Source: an uncultured Clostridia bacterium
GTDB lineage: Bacteria; Bacillota; Clostridia; Christensenellales; Pumilibacteraceae
Length of the DNA stretch: 13,656 nt
Direction: 5' to 3'
Assembly (NCBI GenBank): GCA_947627075.1
Contig: CANQUR010000026.1
Span: 1-13,656 of the forward strand
The notes beneath the pieces are model-generated. The model saw only the letters and a list, made by a program, of their open reading frames with translations, was not told where the DNA came from and did not search any database. The translations under genes and the position numbers were made by a program. Below are positions 6,839-13,656 of this stretch, piece after piece (the first letter of the stretch is position 1; each line of letters opens with the position of its first letter).

Positions 6839-7792
6839 TTATTCTTCATTGCTCTTAAGTCCCAATCCGTAGCTATGCAATTTGGCAATAACTTCGTCTA
6901 ATGACTTGCGCCCGAGATTGCGCACCTTGAGCATTTCGTCCTCGGTCTTTTTTGTCAGATCCTCTACGGTATGGATATTGGCACGCTTCAAGCAGTTGTA
7001 GCTGCGAACCGAAAGATCCATATCCTCGATATTCATTTCGAGTATTTGCGTCTTGGGATTGGCTTGCGATTCAATCAATATGCCAAACTGGCTCATGGTA
7101 TCGCTGAGCGAAACGAACAATTTTATATGCGCTTCGATAGCTTTTGCGGCAAGCGACAACACGTCTCGAGCCGAAAGCGAACCGTCGGTCTTGACTTCGA
7201 TGGTAAGCTTGTCATAGTCGATGCTTTGACCGACACGAGTCGTCGTTACCGAATAGCTTGCAGCCTTTACAGGTGTAAAAATGGAATCTATCGCTATATA
7301 ACCTATCGGTTGCGAAGCGTCCTTGTTGTTTTCGGCAACTACATAGCCTCGACCTTGTCCCACAAAGAGCTCCATATTGAGTTTAGCGCCCTCGTCAAGC
7401 GTACAAATATACAAGTCGGGGTTGAGAATTTCGATTTCGGGATCCTGCTCTATATCCGCAGCAGTGACTATTCCCGGCTCGCTCTTTTCGATCCTCAAGC
7501 TTTTTTTCAAAGAACGATCGCTATAGTTCGCCTTGAGGTTGAGACCCTTCAAATTGAGAATTATATCCGCAACGTCCTCTTTTACACCTTTGATCGTGCT
7601 GAACTCGTGGCTGACGCCCTCGATCATAATACCGACAACGGCAGTTCCGGGCAAAGCCGATAAAAGCACCCTTCTCAGAGCATTTCCCAAAGTTATCCCG
7701 TAACCACGCTCCAAAGGCTCTACGACAAACTTTCCATATCTAAAATCCGCGCTTTCCTCCAGTGTGATCTCCGGTCTTTCGATTTCCATCAT
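6839..7792 (-). CDS. rpoA: RNA polymerase alpha subunit
   Basis: Alpha subunit, 317 residues, normal length. The N-terminal dimerisation and assembly domain (about 1-230) carries the hallmark ERGYGITLGNALRRVLLSAL at 28-47. After a short linker, the C-terminal domain (about 253-312) has the helix-hairpin-helix pattern for UP elements and activators: VRSYNCLKRANI, where R263 and N266 match the DNA-contacting residues of the E. coli protein, and RNLGRKSLDEV. Two ATGs stand in tandem; the first is 11 bases from AAGGAG and is preferred. Placed between rpsD and rplQ as in the Firmicutes alpha operon. Confidence 0.98.
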   Translation of the reverse strand: MMEIERPEITLEESADFRYGKFVVEPLERGYGITLGNALRRVLLSALPGTAVVGIMIEGVSHEFSTIKGVKEDVADIILNLKGLNLKANYSDRSLKKSLRIEKSEPGIVTAADIEQDPEIEILNPDLYICTLDEGAKLNMELFVGQGRGYVVAENNKDASQPIGYIAIDSIFTPVKAASYSVTTTRVGQSIDYDKLTIEVKTDGSLSARDVLSLAAKAIEAHIKLFVSLSDTMSQFGILIESQANPKTQILEMNIEDMDLSVRSYNCLKRANIHTVEDLTKKTEDEMLKVRNLGRKSLDEVIAKLHSYGLGLKSNEE

Positions 7793-7844
7793 TATAAATC
7801 ATTCTCCTTAATTTAGGTATATGCTTTGATATAAAAATCAAATA

Positions 7845-8465
7845 TTACTTGGAATACAACTCAACAATAAGCTGTTCATTGACATTGAGGTCGATATCCT
7901 CGCGCTTGGGGAGCTCGATTATTTTGCCTACGAATGTCTCGGTATTGAAATCGAGCCATTTGGGCATAACGATCTTCGCGCCTTTAAGCTCCTTGAACAT
8001 AGCGTTATCCTGCTTGCTCTCCTTGATAGCTATTTCGTCGCCCGCTTTTACAATAAAGCTGGGAATGTTGACTGTCTTGCCGTTTACTGTTATGTGTCCG
8101 TGATTTACTATTTGACGGGATTGAGCACGGCTACTGCCGATTCCCATACGATATATAACGTTATCAAGTCGGCATTCAAGCAACATGAGCATATTTTCAC
8201 CCGTTACGCCCTTGATACGGGTAGCACGGTCATAATAAGAACGGAATTGCTTTTCGAGCAAACCGTATGCTCTCTTTGCCTTTTGCTTTTCACGAAGCTG
8301 AACGGCATATTCGGAATTCTTTTTTCTTGCTGCGCCGTGTTGTCCCGGCGGAACCGGTCTACGCTCCATAGCGCATTTTTTGGAAGTGCAACGCTCTCCC
8401 TTAAGGAAAAGCTTCTGACCTTCTCTTCTGCATTTTTTGCAATCTGCACATCTGATTCTTGCCAT
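7845..8465 (-). CDS. rpsD: Small-subunit ribosomal protein uS4
   Basis: uS4, a primary 16S rRNA binding protein of 206 residues. The N-terminus has a zinc-type cysteine set (C9-x2-C12 ... C26-x4-C31, plus an extra C6), then LFLKGERC and RPVPPGQHG. The S4 RNA-binding domain is at about 95-160 (LECRLDNVIYRMG, SRQIVNHGHITVNGK). Its place inside the alpha operon, rather than alone as in Bacillus, points to Clostridia. S4 often represses its own operon. A weak AT-rich hairpin (7825-7842) lies just after the gene. Confidence 0.98.
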   Translation of the reverse strand: MARIRCADCKKCRREGQKLFLKGERCTSKKCAMERRPVPPGQHGAARKKNSEYAVQLREKQKAKRAYGLLEKQFRSYYDRATRIKGVTGENMLMLLECRLDNVIYRMGIGSSRAQSRQIVNHGHITVNGKTVNIPSFIVKAGDEIAIKESKQDNAMFKELKGAKIVMPKWLDFNTETFVGKIIELPKREDIDLNVNEQLIVELYSK

Positions 8466-8483
8466 AATGATTTATGCTCCTCC

Positions 8484-8873
8484 TTATACTCTGCGGCGTT
8501 TGGGCGCTCTGCATCCGTTATGCGGAATGGGCGAAACGTCGGTAATGGACGTAACGATAAGACCTGCCACTTCGAGCGCACGGATCGAAGATTCGCGTCC
8601 GGAGCCGGGGCCCTTTACGAATACGTCTACGCTTTTGAGCCCGTGTTCTTTAGCTACCGAAGCAGCCTTTTCGCAAGCCTGTTGAGCAGCAAAGGGAGTG
8701 GATTTTCTCGAGCCCTTAAAGCCCAAAGCGCCCGCGCTGCATTGAGTGATGGCGTTGCCTTGATCGTCGGTCACTGTTATAAGCGTATTGTTAAAGGAGG
8801 ATTGGATATGAACCTGTCCTTTATCTATATTTTTGGTTATCTTTTTTCTTGAAGTAGTCTTTTTAAGTGCCAT
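8484..8873 (-). CDS. rpsK: Small-subunit ribosomal protein uS11
   Basis: uS11 of the 30S platform, 129 residues. Typical segments are VHIQSSFNNTLITVTD, AGALGFKGSRKSTPFAAQ, KGPGSGRESSIRAL and the basic C-terminus GCRAPKRRRV. It follows rpsM after 11 bases and precedes rpsD by 18. Confidence 0.98.
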   Translation of the reverse strand: MALKKTTSRKKITKNIDKGQVHIQSSFNNTLITVTDDQGNAITQCSAGALGFKGSRKSTPFAAQQACEKAASVAKEHGLKSVDVFVKGPGSGRESSIRALEVAGLIVTSITDVSPIPHNGCRAPKRRRV

Positions 8874-8884
8874 GATACTGCCTC

Positions 8885-9259
8885 CTACTTATCCTTCTTG
8901 GCTCTGCCGACCGTACGCTTCGGACCCTTGCGAGTTCTTGCGTTTTGCTTGGTGCTTTGACCTCTTACGGGCAAGCCCTTTCGGTGACGAACGCCACGAT
9001 AGCAGCCTATTTCCATAAGCCTCTTGATATTAAGAGCGTGCTCACGATGTAGATCGCCCTCTGTCTTTACATTATGCTCGATATAAACTCTTAAGGCGTT
9101 GACTTGATCTTCGGTCAAATCCTTAACACGAATATCCGGATTGACTCCGGTTTCCTGCAAAATCTTGTTTGCGAGAGGTCTGCCTATTCCATAGATATAG
9201 GTAAGTCCTATCTCTACGCGTTTTTCTCTCGGCAAATCAATACCGGCAATTCTTGCCAT
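8885..9259 (-). CDS. rpsM: Small-subunit ribosomal protein uS13
   Basis: uS13 of the 30S head, 124 residues. MARIAGIDLPREKRVEIGLT, YGIGRPLA and CYRGVRHRKGLPVRGQ are diagnostic, with the basic tail KRTVGRAKKDK. SD AAGGAG lies upstream. Unlike its neighbours, it is preceded by a 115-base gap with a possible promoter. Confidence 0.98.
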   Translation of the reverse strand: MARIAGIDLPREKRVEIGLTYIYGIGRPLANKILQETGVNPDIRVKDLTEDQVNALRVYIEHNVKTEGDLHREHALNIKRLMEIGCYRGVRHRKGLPVRGQSTKQNARTRKGPKRTVGRAKKDK

Positions 9260-9292
9260 TTCGTTTTCTCCTTATTGAAAAAATATATTAAA

Positions 9293-9321
9293 TATATAAG
9301 CCTTAGCGCCGCTTTTGCCAA
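9293..9321 (-). promoter_or_regulatory. Possible internal promoter before rpsM
   Basis: Minus strand: TTGGCA (9316-9321), 17-base spacer, TATATA (9293-9298), with a predicted start near 9286. It lies in the 115-base gap between rpmJ and rpsM. A hairpin (TTTTGTC/GGCAAAA, 9313-9344) overlaps its -35 side. The -10 matches consensus at only four of six positions. Confidence 0.4.
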
Positions 9322-9374
9322 GCCTGGAATGCTGCATGACAAAATAAGACGAGTATATTCAATTTCTAATTAAA

Positions 9375-9491
9375 TTAGCCTTGTCTTTGCTTATGATTAG
9401 GATATTTGGAACAAATAACCATAACCTTGCCATGTCTTTTTATGACCTTGCATTTGTCGCACATGGGTTTTACGGAAGTCCTTACTTTCAT
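9375..9491 (-). CDS. rpmJ: Large-subunit ribosomal protein bL36
   Basis: bL36, 38 residues, found by reading the infA-rpsM gap. MKVRTSVKPMCDKCKVIKRH and the end NHKQRQG match the family. Zinc ligands C11, C14, C27 and H33 are all present, so this is the zinc-binding form. SD AGGAG lies eight bases before the ATG. Confidence 0.96.
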   Translation of the reverse strand: MKVRTSVKPMCDKCKVIKRHGKVMVICSKYPNHKQRQG

Positions 9492-9510
9492 AAATTTATC
9501 TCCTGAAAAT

Positions 9511-9732
9511 TTAATTTTTGTTTCTATACGTAATTCTGCCCTTTGTTATATCATAGGGAGACATTTCGATCTTGACGGTATCGCCTTCGAGAATTTTGAT
9601 AAAATGCATACGTATCTTGCCCGAAATAGTACAAGTAACGATATGACCATTACTCAATTTGACCTTAAAGACTGCGTTTCGTAAGCATTCTACGACCGTA
9701 CCTTCGGCTTCGATATTATCTTCTCTTGGCAT
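9511..9732 (-). CDS. infA: Translation initiation factor IF-1
   Basis: IF-1, 73 residues, a single OB-fold domain that binds the ribosomal A site during initiation. Typical segments: EAEGTVVECL, FKVKLSNGH, ISGKIRMHFIKILEGD and MSPYDITKGRITYR. ATG 9732 is chosen because GGAGGA lies five bases upstream and the protein then starts MPREDN as in other IF-1. The longer in-frame start at 9777 is not supported. The gene overlaps the end of the KOW gene by 17 bases. Confidence 0.97.
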   Translation of the reverse strand: MPREDNIEAEGTVVECLRNAVFKVKLSNGHIVTCTISGKIRMHFIKILEGDTVKIEMSPYDITKGRITYRNKN

Positions 9733-9982
9733 TTTGCTCCTCCAATAAAATTTGCTTTTTGATTGAGACATCGTCAAATTGGACTTGAGTCTTTTTTACA
9801 AACCGAAGATGCTTCCTTCGCTTTTGCTTTGGTGCGTCCACGGGTCTGTAATTGCCGTCGGCAACAAGCACGAAATCCTTGTTGAGCTCGGCAATGACGA
9901 TATACAATCTTCCTTTGTCGTGACCCATGAGACTTATAGCCATATCGCCTTCGGTCAAAGTCACATCGCACAATTTACCCAT
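9716..9982 (-). CDS. KOW-domain RNA-binding protein (L14e-like)
   Basis: An 88-residue basic protein with a KOW-type core (EGDMAISLMGHDKGRLYIVI), then VLVADGNYRPVDAPK and a strongly basic KQKRRKHLRF. It resembles the small KOW RNA-binding proteins coded between map and infA in many Clostridia; the function is unproven, probably ribosome-associated. ATG 9982 fits the family's N-terminus; the next Met (M14) is inside the KOW strand. No SD precedes it. Instead a strong promoter places its predicted +1 on the A of this ATG, suggesting a leaderless mRNA. It overlaps infA by 17 bases, which couples the two. Confidence 0.88.
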   Translation of the reverse strand: MGKLCDVTLTEGDMAISLMGHDKGRLYIVIAELNKDFVLVADGNYRPVDAPKQKRRKHLRFVKKTQVQFDDVSIKKQILLEEQNAKRR

Positions 9983-9988
9983 TTTGCT

Positions 9989-10017
9989 ATTATATCATAA
10001 ATTTCAACCTTTGTAAA
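9989..10017 (-). promoter_or_regulatory. Internal operon promoter, probably giving a leaderless mRNA
   Basis: Minus strand: -35 TTTACA (10012-10017), 17-base spacer ending in TGA (extended -10), -10 TATAAT (9989-9994). Counting seven bases from the -10 puts +1 at 9982, the A of the KOW-gene start codon. It would drive KOW-infA-rpmJ and the alpha genes independently of spc transcription. Confidence 0.7.
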
Positions 10018-10041
10018 CCGAATTTGATATCAATTTTTAAT

Positions 10042-10785
10042 TTACAAGGTCAAAATTTCGACACCTTTGTCGGTAATAATTACTGTATTTTCGTAGTGCG
10101 CCGCCGGAGAACCGTCGCGAGTTCTGCAAGTCCATCCGTCTCTGTCTATCTTGATACGATAATCGCCCAGCGTTATCATGGGCTCGATGGCAAGAGCAAA
10201 ACCCTTTTTGAGCGTAAACCCTATGCCGGCTGTACCATAGTTTGGGATATTGGGATCCTCATGCAACTTGCGTCCTATGCCGTGTCCTACCATTTCGCGC
10301 ACAACGCCGTATCCGTACTTTTCGACATAAGTCTGTATCGCATGAGATACGTCGCCAAGTTTCCCGCCTATTTTTACAAACTTCAATCCCTCAAAGAACG
10401 ATTGCTGCGTAACCTCGATGAGCTTGCGCTTTGCAGGTGAGATCTCTCCTACCGCAAAGGTCCTCGCTGCGTCGCCGTGAAATCCGTCTTTGTACGCTCC
10501 CACATCGATGCTTACTATCTCGCCCTCTTTGAGAACGGTGAGCGACGGGATGCCGTGTACTACCACATCGTCAATGGATATGCACGCCGCCGCGGGAAAT
10601 CCGTTGTAATTTTTGAACGACGGCTTCGCGCCTTCGGACACAATGATCTCCTCTATTATCGAATTCAATTCGAGAGTGCTGACGCCCGGCTTAACATACT
10701 GTTCGATCTCCCTCAACGCCTTTCCGACTATAGCGCCGGGGATCTTCATTTGTTCCAGTTCATCATCTGTTTTTATCGTGATCAT
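10042..10785 (-). CDS. map: Methionine aminopeptidase type I
   Basis: Cytoplasmic metalloenzyme that removes the initiator methionine from new proteins; 247 residues, the length of the compact type Ia form. All five metal ligands are visible: D94 (SIDVGAY), D105 (GDAART), H168 (GHGIG), E201 (IEPM) and E232 (HYENT). H77 (VVHGIP) matches the catalytic histidine. The start overlaps adk by 23 bases and has no clear SD, so it is probably reached by coupling from adk. A cre-like palindrome at the start (AAAGCGCTTT) lies in coding sequence. Confidence 0.97.
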   Translation of the reverse strand: MITIKTDDELEQMKIPGAIVGKALREIEQYVKPGVSTLELNSIIEEIIVSEGAKPSFKNYNGFPAAACISIDDVVVHGIPSLTVLKEGEIVSIDVGAYKDGFHGDAARTFAVGEISPAKRKLIEVTQQSFFEGLKFVKIGGKLGDVSHAIQTYVEKYGYGVVREMVGHGIGRKLHEDPNIPNYGTAGIGFTLKKGFALAIEPMITLGDYRIKIDRDGWTCRTRDGSPAAHYENTVIITDKGVEILTL

Positions 10786-11392
10786 AAAGCGCTTTCTCTA
10801 TTCTTGCGAATACTTCGTCGACATTTCCGTTTCCGTCAATGTCCACTATATTGCCCTTCGCCTTGTAATAAGCTATGATGGGCATCGTCTGCTTTTCGTA
10901 AACTTCGAGTCTTTCCTTGACGATTTCCTCCGTGTCGTCGCTTCTGCAAGTGAGCTTGGCACCGTCGTTATCGCAAATATCGGAAGAATGCAATCTCTTG
11001 CTGTAATTTTTTCCGCAGACGGGACATACCATTCTGTTTACAATCCTATCGACCACGAGCTCCGGGTCGATTTCGATATTCAATACAATATCGAGCTTTG
11101 TCAACCCTTCAAGCGTTTGGGCTTGAGCCAATGTGCGCGGATATCCGTCAAGCAAAAAGCCGTCCGGACATTTCTTTAACTCTTCGGCGAGCATTTGTGT
11201 AACAACATCGTCGGGGGCAAGTTTGCCGCGCTCAATAAATTCGAGCGCGACAAGACCTACCTGAGTTTTTTCTTCTATATTCTTACGGAGCAATGCACCC
11301 GTGGAAATATGGGGCAATCCGTATTTTGTTGAAATTTTTTCGGCTTGAGTGCCTTTACCCGCACCCGGAGGTCCGAATAAACCGATTTTCAT
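10763..11392 (-). CDS. adk: Adenylate kinase
   Basis: Converts ATP plus AMP to two ADP in the cytoplasm; 209 residues. The P-loop GPPGAGKGT is at 7-15, and DGYPRT (82-87) is the variant of the usual DGFPRT. The long LID has zinc ligands C123, C126, C140 and D143 (CPVC ... CDND), the three-Cys-one-Asp set known from Gram-positive enzymes. It sits between secY and map, as is standard in Firmicutes. Confidence 0.98.
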   Translation of the reverse strand: MKIGLFGPPGAGKGTQAEKISTKYGLPHISTGALLRKNIEEKTQVGLVALEFIERGKLAPDDVVTQMLAEELKKCPDGFLLDGYPRTLAQAQTLEGLTKLDIVLNIEIDPELVVDRIVNRMVCPVCGKNYSKRLHSSDICDNDGAKLTCRSDDTEEIVKERLEVYEKQTMPIIAYYKAKGNIVDIDGNGNVDEVFARIEKALYDHDKNR

Positions 11393-11405
11393 CGAATACT
11401 CCTTT

Positions 11406-12746
11406 TTATCTCAAGAAGCCTCTGGTCCTTTTCATCATAAGCAGACCTTCGAGTTGCTTATTGAGTTCTATCGCTACCGAAACTACGATCAAAAGTCCCG
11501 TTGCGGTAAACGCATTGATAAGGTTCATATTGCTGATAACTCCGGCATTTCCCAAAGCCTGGAACAGAACCGAGGGTACGATCGCGATTATCATAAGGAA
11601 CAATGCTCCGAAGAATGTAAGGCGCTTCGATACCCTATTGAGATAATCCGCAGTCGGCTTGCCCGGTCTTATACCTGCTATCGAGCCGCCGTACTGTTGC
11701 AAATTACGAGCAATCTCATCGGGCTTGAACTGTATGGTCGTGTAGAAGTAGCTGAATGCCATTATAAGTAAGCCGAGGAGCACAAAATAAAGTATGCTGC
11801 CCGTTCCGAGCCATCTCGTCCACCAGCCATAAAATCCATCTGCAAGTTTCTCGGGCGATGTTACCATTCTCGCGATCATCTGCGGGAATGTAAGCAATGC
11901 CGTAGAGAAGATGATGGGCAACACGCCGTTTGCATTGAGCTTAATGGGAATATTGCTCGACTGTCCGCCGTATTGCTTGCGCCCTTTGACCTGCTTTGCG
12001 TAATTGACCACTATCTTTCTTTCGGAAAGATCGATAAATACGATAAACAGGAAGATGAGTATGACAAGCACAAGGAATATGAGCAAGCCCCAGAATGCCA
12101 TGGTGGCTTCGTTTCCGCCCGCGCTGTTTCCCTCAACGATCTGCTTGAGCGAAGCAAGTATCGCAAGACCTGCGGTGGAAATGATACCTACGAATATCAA
12201 AAGGCTTATGCCGTTGCCTACACCGACTTCGGTTATTCTGTCTCCGAGCCACATCGTGAACATGGAGCCTGCAACCAAAATAGCGGCGATAAAGATCACA
12301 ACCAAAGTTTTGTCGTTTTCGTAGAATATTCCGGTCACGATGGCGCCTTCGGTTTGAGCCCAGCTGATTGCTATACCCGTCGCTTGCGCTACCGCAAGTA
12401 TCAAGGTGACGACTTTTGTCACAACCGATATCTTCTTTCTGCCGTCCTCGCCCTGACGCGACCAGCGTTCGAGCGCGGGTATGGCAACCGTAAGAAGTTG
12501 GACTATAATGGACGCATTGATGTACGGAGTTATGCCGAGTGCAAGAAACGCACCGTTGCTTAACGCGTTACCACCGATTTGCGAAAGCAAACCGAGCAAA
12601 GTATCGTTTTCTGCAACAAGGTTGACGCCTATTCCGGGAATAGGCAACCAACAACCGAATCTGTACAGGAACAAAAGCCCGAGGGTGATAAAGATCTTTA
12701 TTCTGATCTCTTTATTCTTAAAAGCATTGACGAGGGTCTTGAACAT
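11406..12746 (-). CDS. secY: Preprotein translocase channel subunit SecY
   Basis: Central pore of the Sec translocon in the inner membrane, 446 residues with about ten hydrophobic segments. Diagnostic stretches: LGITPYINASIIVQLL (69-84) at the lateral gate, NIPIKLNANGVLPIIF (265-280), and GIRPGKPTADYL (358-369) in the cytosolic loop that contacts SecA and the ribosome. The start shares one base with the rplO stop (TAATG), so translation is coupled. It would export the two secreted proteins found further left. Confidence 0.98.
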   Translation of the reverse strand: MFKTLVNAFKNKEIRIKIFITLGLLFLYRFGCWLPIPGIGVNLVAENDTLLGLLSQIGGNALSNGAFLALGITPYINASIIVQLLTVAIPALERWSRQGEDGRKKISVVTKVVTLILAVAQATGIAISWAQTEGAIVTGIFYENDKTLVVIFIAAILVAGSMFTMWLGDRITEVGVGNGISLLIFVGIISTAGLAILASLKQIVEGNSAGGNEATMAFWGLLIFLVLVILIFLFIVFIDLSERKIVVNYAKQVKGRKQYGGQSSNIPIKLNANGVLPIIFSTALLTFPQMIARMVTSPEKLADGFYGWWTRWLGTGSILYFVLLGLLIMAFSYFYTTIQFKPDEIARNLQQYGGSIAGIRPGKPTADYLNRVSKRLTFFGALFLMIIAIVPSVLFQALGNAGVISNMNLINAFTATGLLIVVSVAIELNKQLEGLLMMKRTRGFLR

Positions 12747-13192
12747 TATAGCACCTCAACTTTGCCACCGATCTTTTCGATCTTCTCCTTAGCAGTCCCT
12801 GTAAACTTAACGGCCTTTACGGTGACTTTTTTGGTAAGCTCTCCGTTACCCAAAACCTTAAGCCCATATTGTTCTATTTTCTTTATAAGACCTCTTTCCT
12901 TAAGCGTCTCGATCGTGACCTCATCACCGTCGTTGAAATTCTTTTCGATCAAATCGACGTTGATCACCGTATAGACCTTCTTCCAAGCGTTATCGAAGCC
13001 GCGCTTGGGAAGTCTACGCGACAAGGGCATTTGACCGCCTTCGAAGCCGACGCGAACGCCGCCTCCGCTACGAGCCCATTGACCCTTGTGACCTTTTGTA
13101 GAGGTTTTTCCAAGTCCCGAACCGATTCCTCTGCCTATTCTCTTTTGAGAAGTGCGAGCGCCGGGAGCCGGAGATAAGGTGTGCATTTTCAT
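12746..13192 (-). CDS. rplO: Large-subunit ribosomal protein uL15
   Basis: uL15, 148 residues. The glycine-rich basic N-terminus (RIGRGIGSGLGKTSTKGHKG, then GFEGGQMPLSRRLPKRGF) is diagnostic, and the C-terminal part carries VLGNGELTKKVTVKA. GGAGGAG in the last rpmD codons forms the SD, seven bases from ATG 13192. Confidence 0.98.
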   Translation of the reverse strand: MKMHTLSPAPGARTSQKRIGRGIGSGLGKTSTKGHKGQWARSGGGVRVGFEGGQMPLSRRLPKRGFDNAWKKVYTVINVDLIEKNFNDGDEVTIETLKERGLIKKIEQYGLKVLGNGELTKKVTVKAVKFTGTAKEKIEKIGGKVEVL

Positions 13193-13193
13193 A

Positions 13194-13376
13194 TTAGATC
13201 TCCTCCACTGTTACGAGATGTTTTACAACATAGATCATACCTCTTACGGCTTCATTGTCGGGACGAATCACCGAAGATCGGATCTTTGTAAGTCCGAGCG
13301 CCTCGCAAGTCTTCTTTTGCTTTTCAAGACGTCCGTTCAAACTCTTTACCAATGTAATTTTCAATTGTTTTTCCAT
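13194..13376 (-). CDS. rpmD: Large-subunit ribosomal protein uL30
   Basis: uL30, 60 residues, normal bacterial length. ITLVKSLNGRLEKQKKTCEA and LTKIRSSVIRPDNEAVRGMI fit the family. It is one base from rplO and 11 bases after rpsE, in the standard spc order. Confidence 0.95.
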   Translation of the reverse strand: MEKQLKITLVKSLNGRLEKQKKTCEALGLTKIRSSVIRPDNEAVRGMIYVVKHLVTVEEI

Positions 13377-13387
13377 ATTACACCGCC

Positions 13388-13656
13388 TTAACCGAGAATT
13401 TCTTCCACGGTCTTGCCGCGGAGTTGCGCGATCTTTTCGGGCGAGCGAAGTGCCTTGAGCCCTTCGAATGTCGCCTTTACGGTATTGATGGGATTACGCG
13501 AGCCATAGCTCTTTGTGGTTATGTTTTTTATACCCGCAAGCTCTACTACCGCTCTGACGCTGCTACCTGCTATAACGCCTCGACCTTCGGGAGCCGGCAT
13601 AAGCATAACAACGCTCTTTCCGTACTTGCCGATAACATCGTGGGGGATAGTGCTTT
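13388..13656 (-). CDS. rpsE: Small-subunit ribosomal protein uS5, N-terminus cut by window edge
   Basis: The C-terminal 88 residues of uS5. The reading frame is open to the right edge and starts STIPHDVIGKYG in the window, so the ATG at 13606 is internal. GRGVIAGSSVRAVVELAGI, KSYGSRNPINTVKATFEGL and the end EEILG fit the S5 C-terminal domain. Confidence 0.97.
   Translation of the reverse strand, partial: STIPHDVIGKYGKSVVMLMPAPEGRGVIAGSSVRAVVELAGIKNITTKSYGSRNPINTVKATFEGLKALRSPEKIAQLRGKTVEEILG

Noticed and set aside
6971..7663. Plus-strand open frame of 230 codons
   Set aside because: Antisense shadow of rpoA.
7825..7842. Hairpin TTTGAT/ATCAAA between rpsD and rpoA
   Set aside because: Six AT-rich pairs with no T-run; too weak to call a terminator in the middle of the operon.
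8094..8852. Long plus-strand open frame of 252 codons
   Set aside because: It lies antisense to rpsD and rpsK, which are certain genes; its protein has no recognisable features.
10783..10800. cre-like palindrome at the map start
   Set aside because: Two mismatches to the consensus, inside adk coding sequence, and no promoter nearby.

Overview
The window looks like chromosomal DNA from an uncultivated gut-type member of the Clostridia (Firmicutes). The main reason is the ribosomal gene order on the minus strand: rpsE-rpmD-rplO-secY-adk-map-KOW gene-infA-rpmJ-rpsM-rpsK-rpsD-rpoA-rplQ. In this order rpsD sits inside the alpha operon and a small KOW-domain gene lies between map and infA. Strong Shine-Dalgarno (SD) sequences, sigma-A type promoters, a TPP riboswitch and a cre-like site also fit. 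The taxon is inferred from layout, not from a search.

From right to left, positions 13656-6317 hold the spc/alpha operon, tightly packed and often overlapping. It ends at a strong stem-loop terminator (6261-6299). Two internal promoter candidates stand out. One, in front of the KOW gene, has its predicted +1 exactly on the A of the start codon, which suggests a leaderless transcript. The other lies in an unusually long 115-base gap between rpmJ and rpsM.

Positions 6135-1137 form a visibly AT-rich accessory segment with three genes, each with its own near-consensus promoter. They are a small putative helix-turn-helix protein (5701-6051, minus), a large lipoprotein with InlB-type repeats around an unrecognised core (3703-5682, plus), and a secreted InlB-repeat protein carrying a Hint (Hedgehog/intein) domain (1199-3421, minus). 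The last two are divergently transcribed from a shared 280-base region and look like a matched pair of cell-surface proteins. This is the least explained part of the window. The stretch 6135-6260 holds no gene that I can support.

Positions 1065-1 hold the start of a thiamine thiazole operon: promoter, overlapping cre-like site, TPP riboswitch, thiS and a thiF that runs off the left edge. The two Gly codons ending thiS also form the SD of thiF. ThiF adenylates the ThiS C-terminus so that it can carry sulfur for thiazole synthesis, and the riboswitch shuts this off when TPP is plentiful.

No tRNA, rRNA, CRISPR array or insertion sequence was found.
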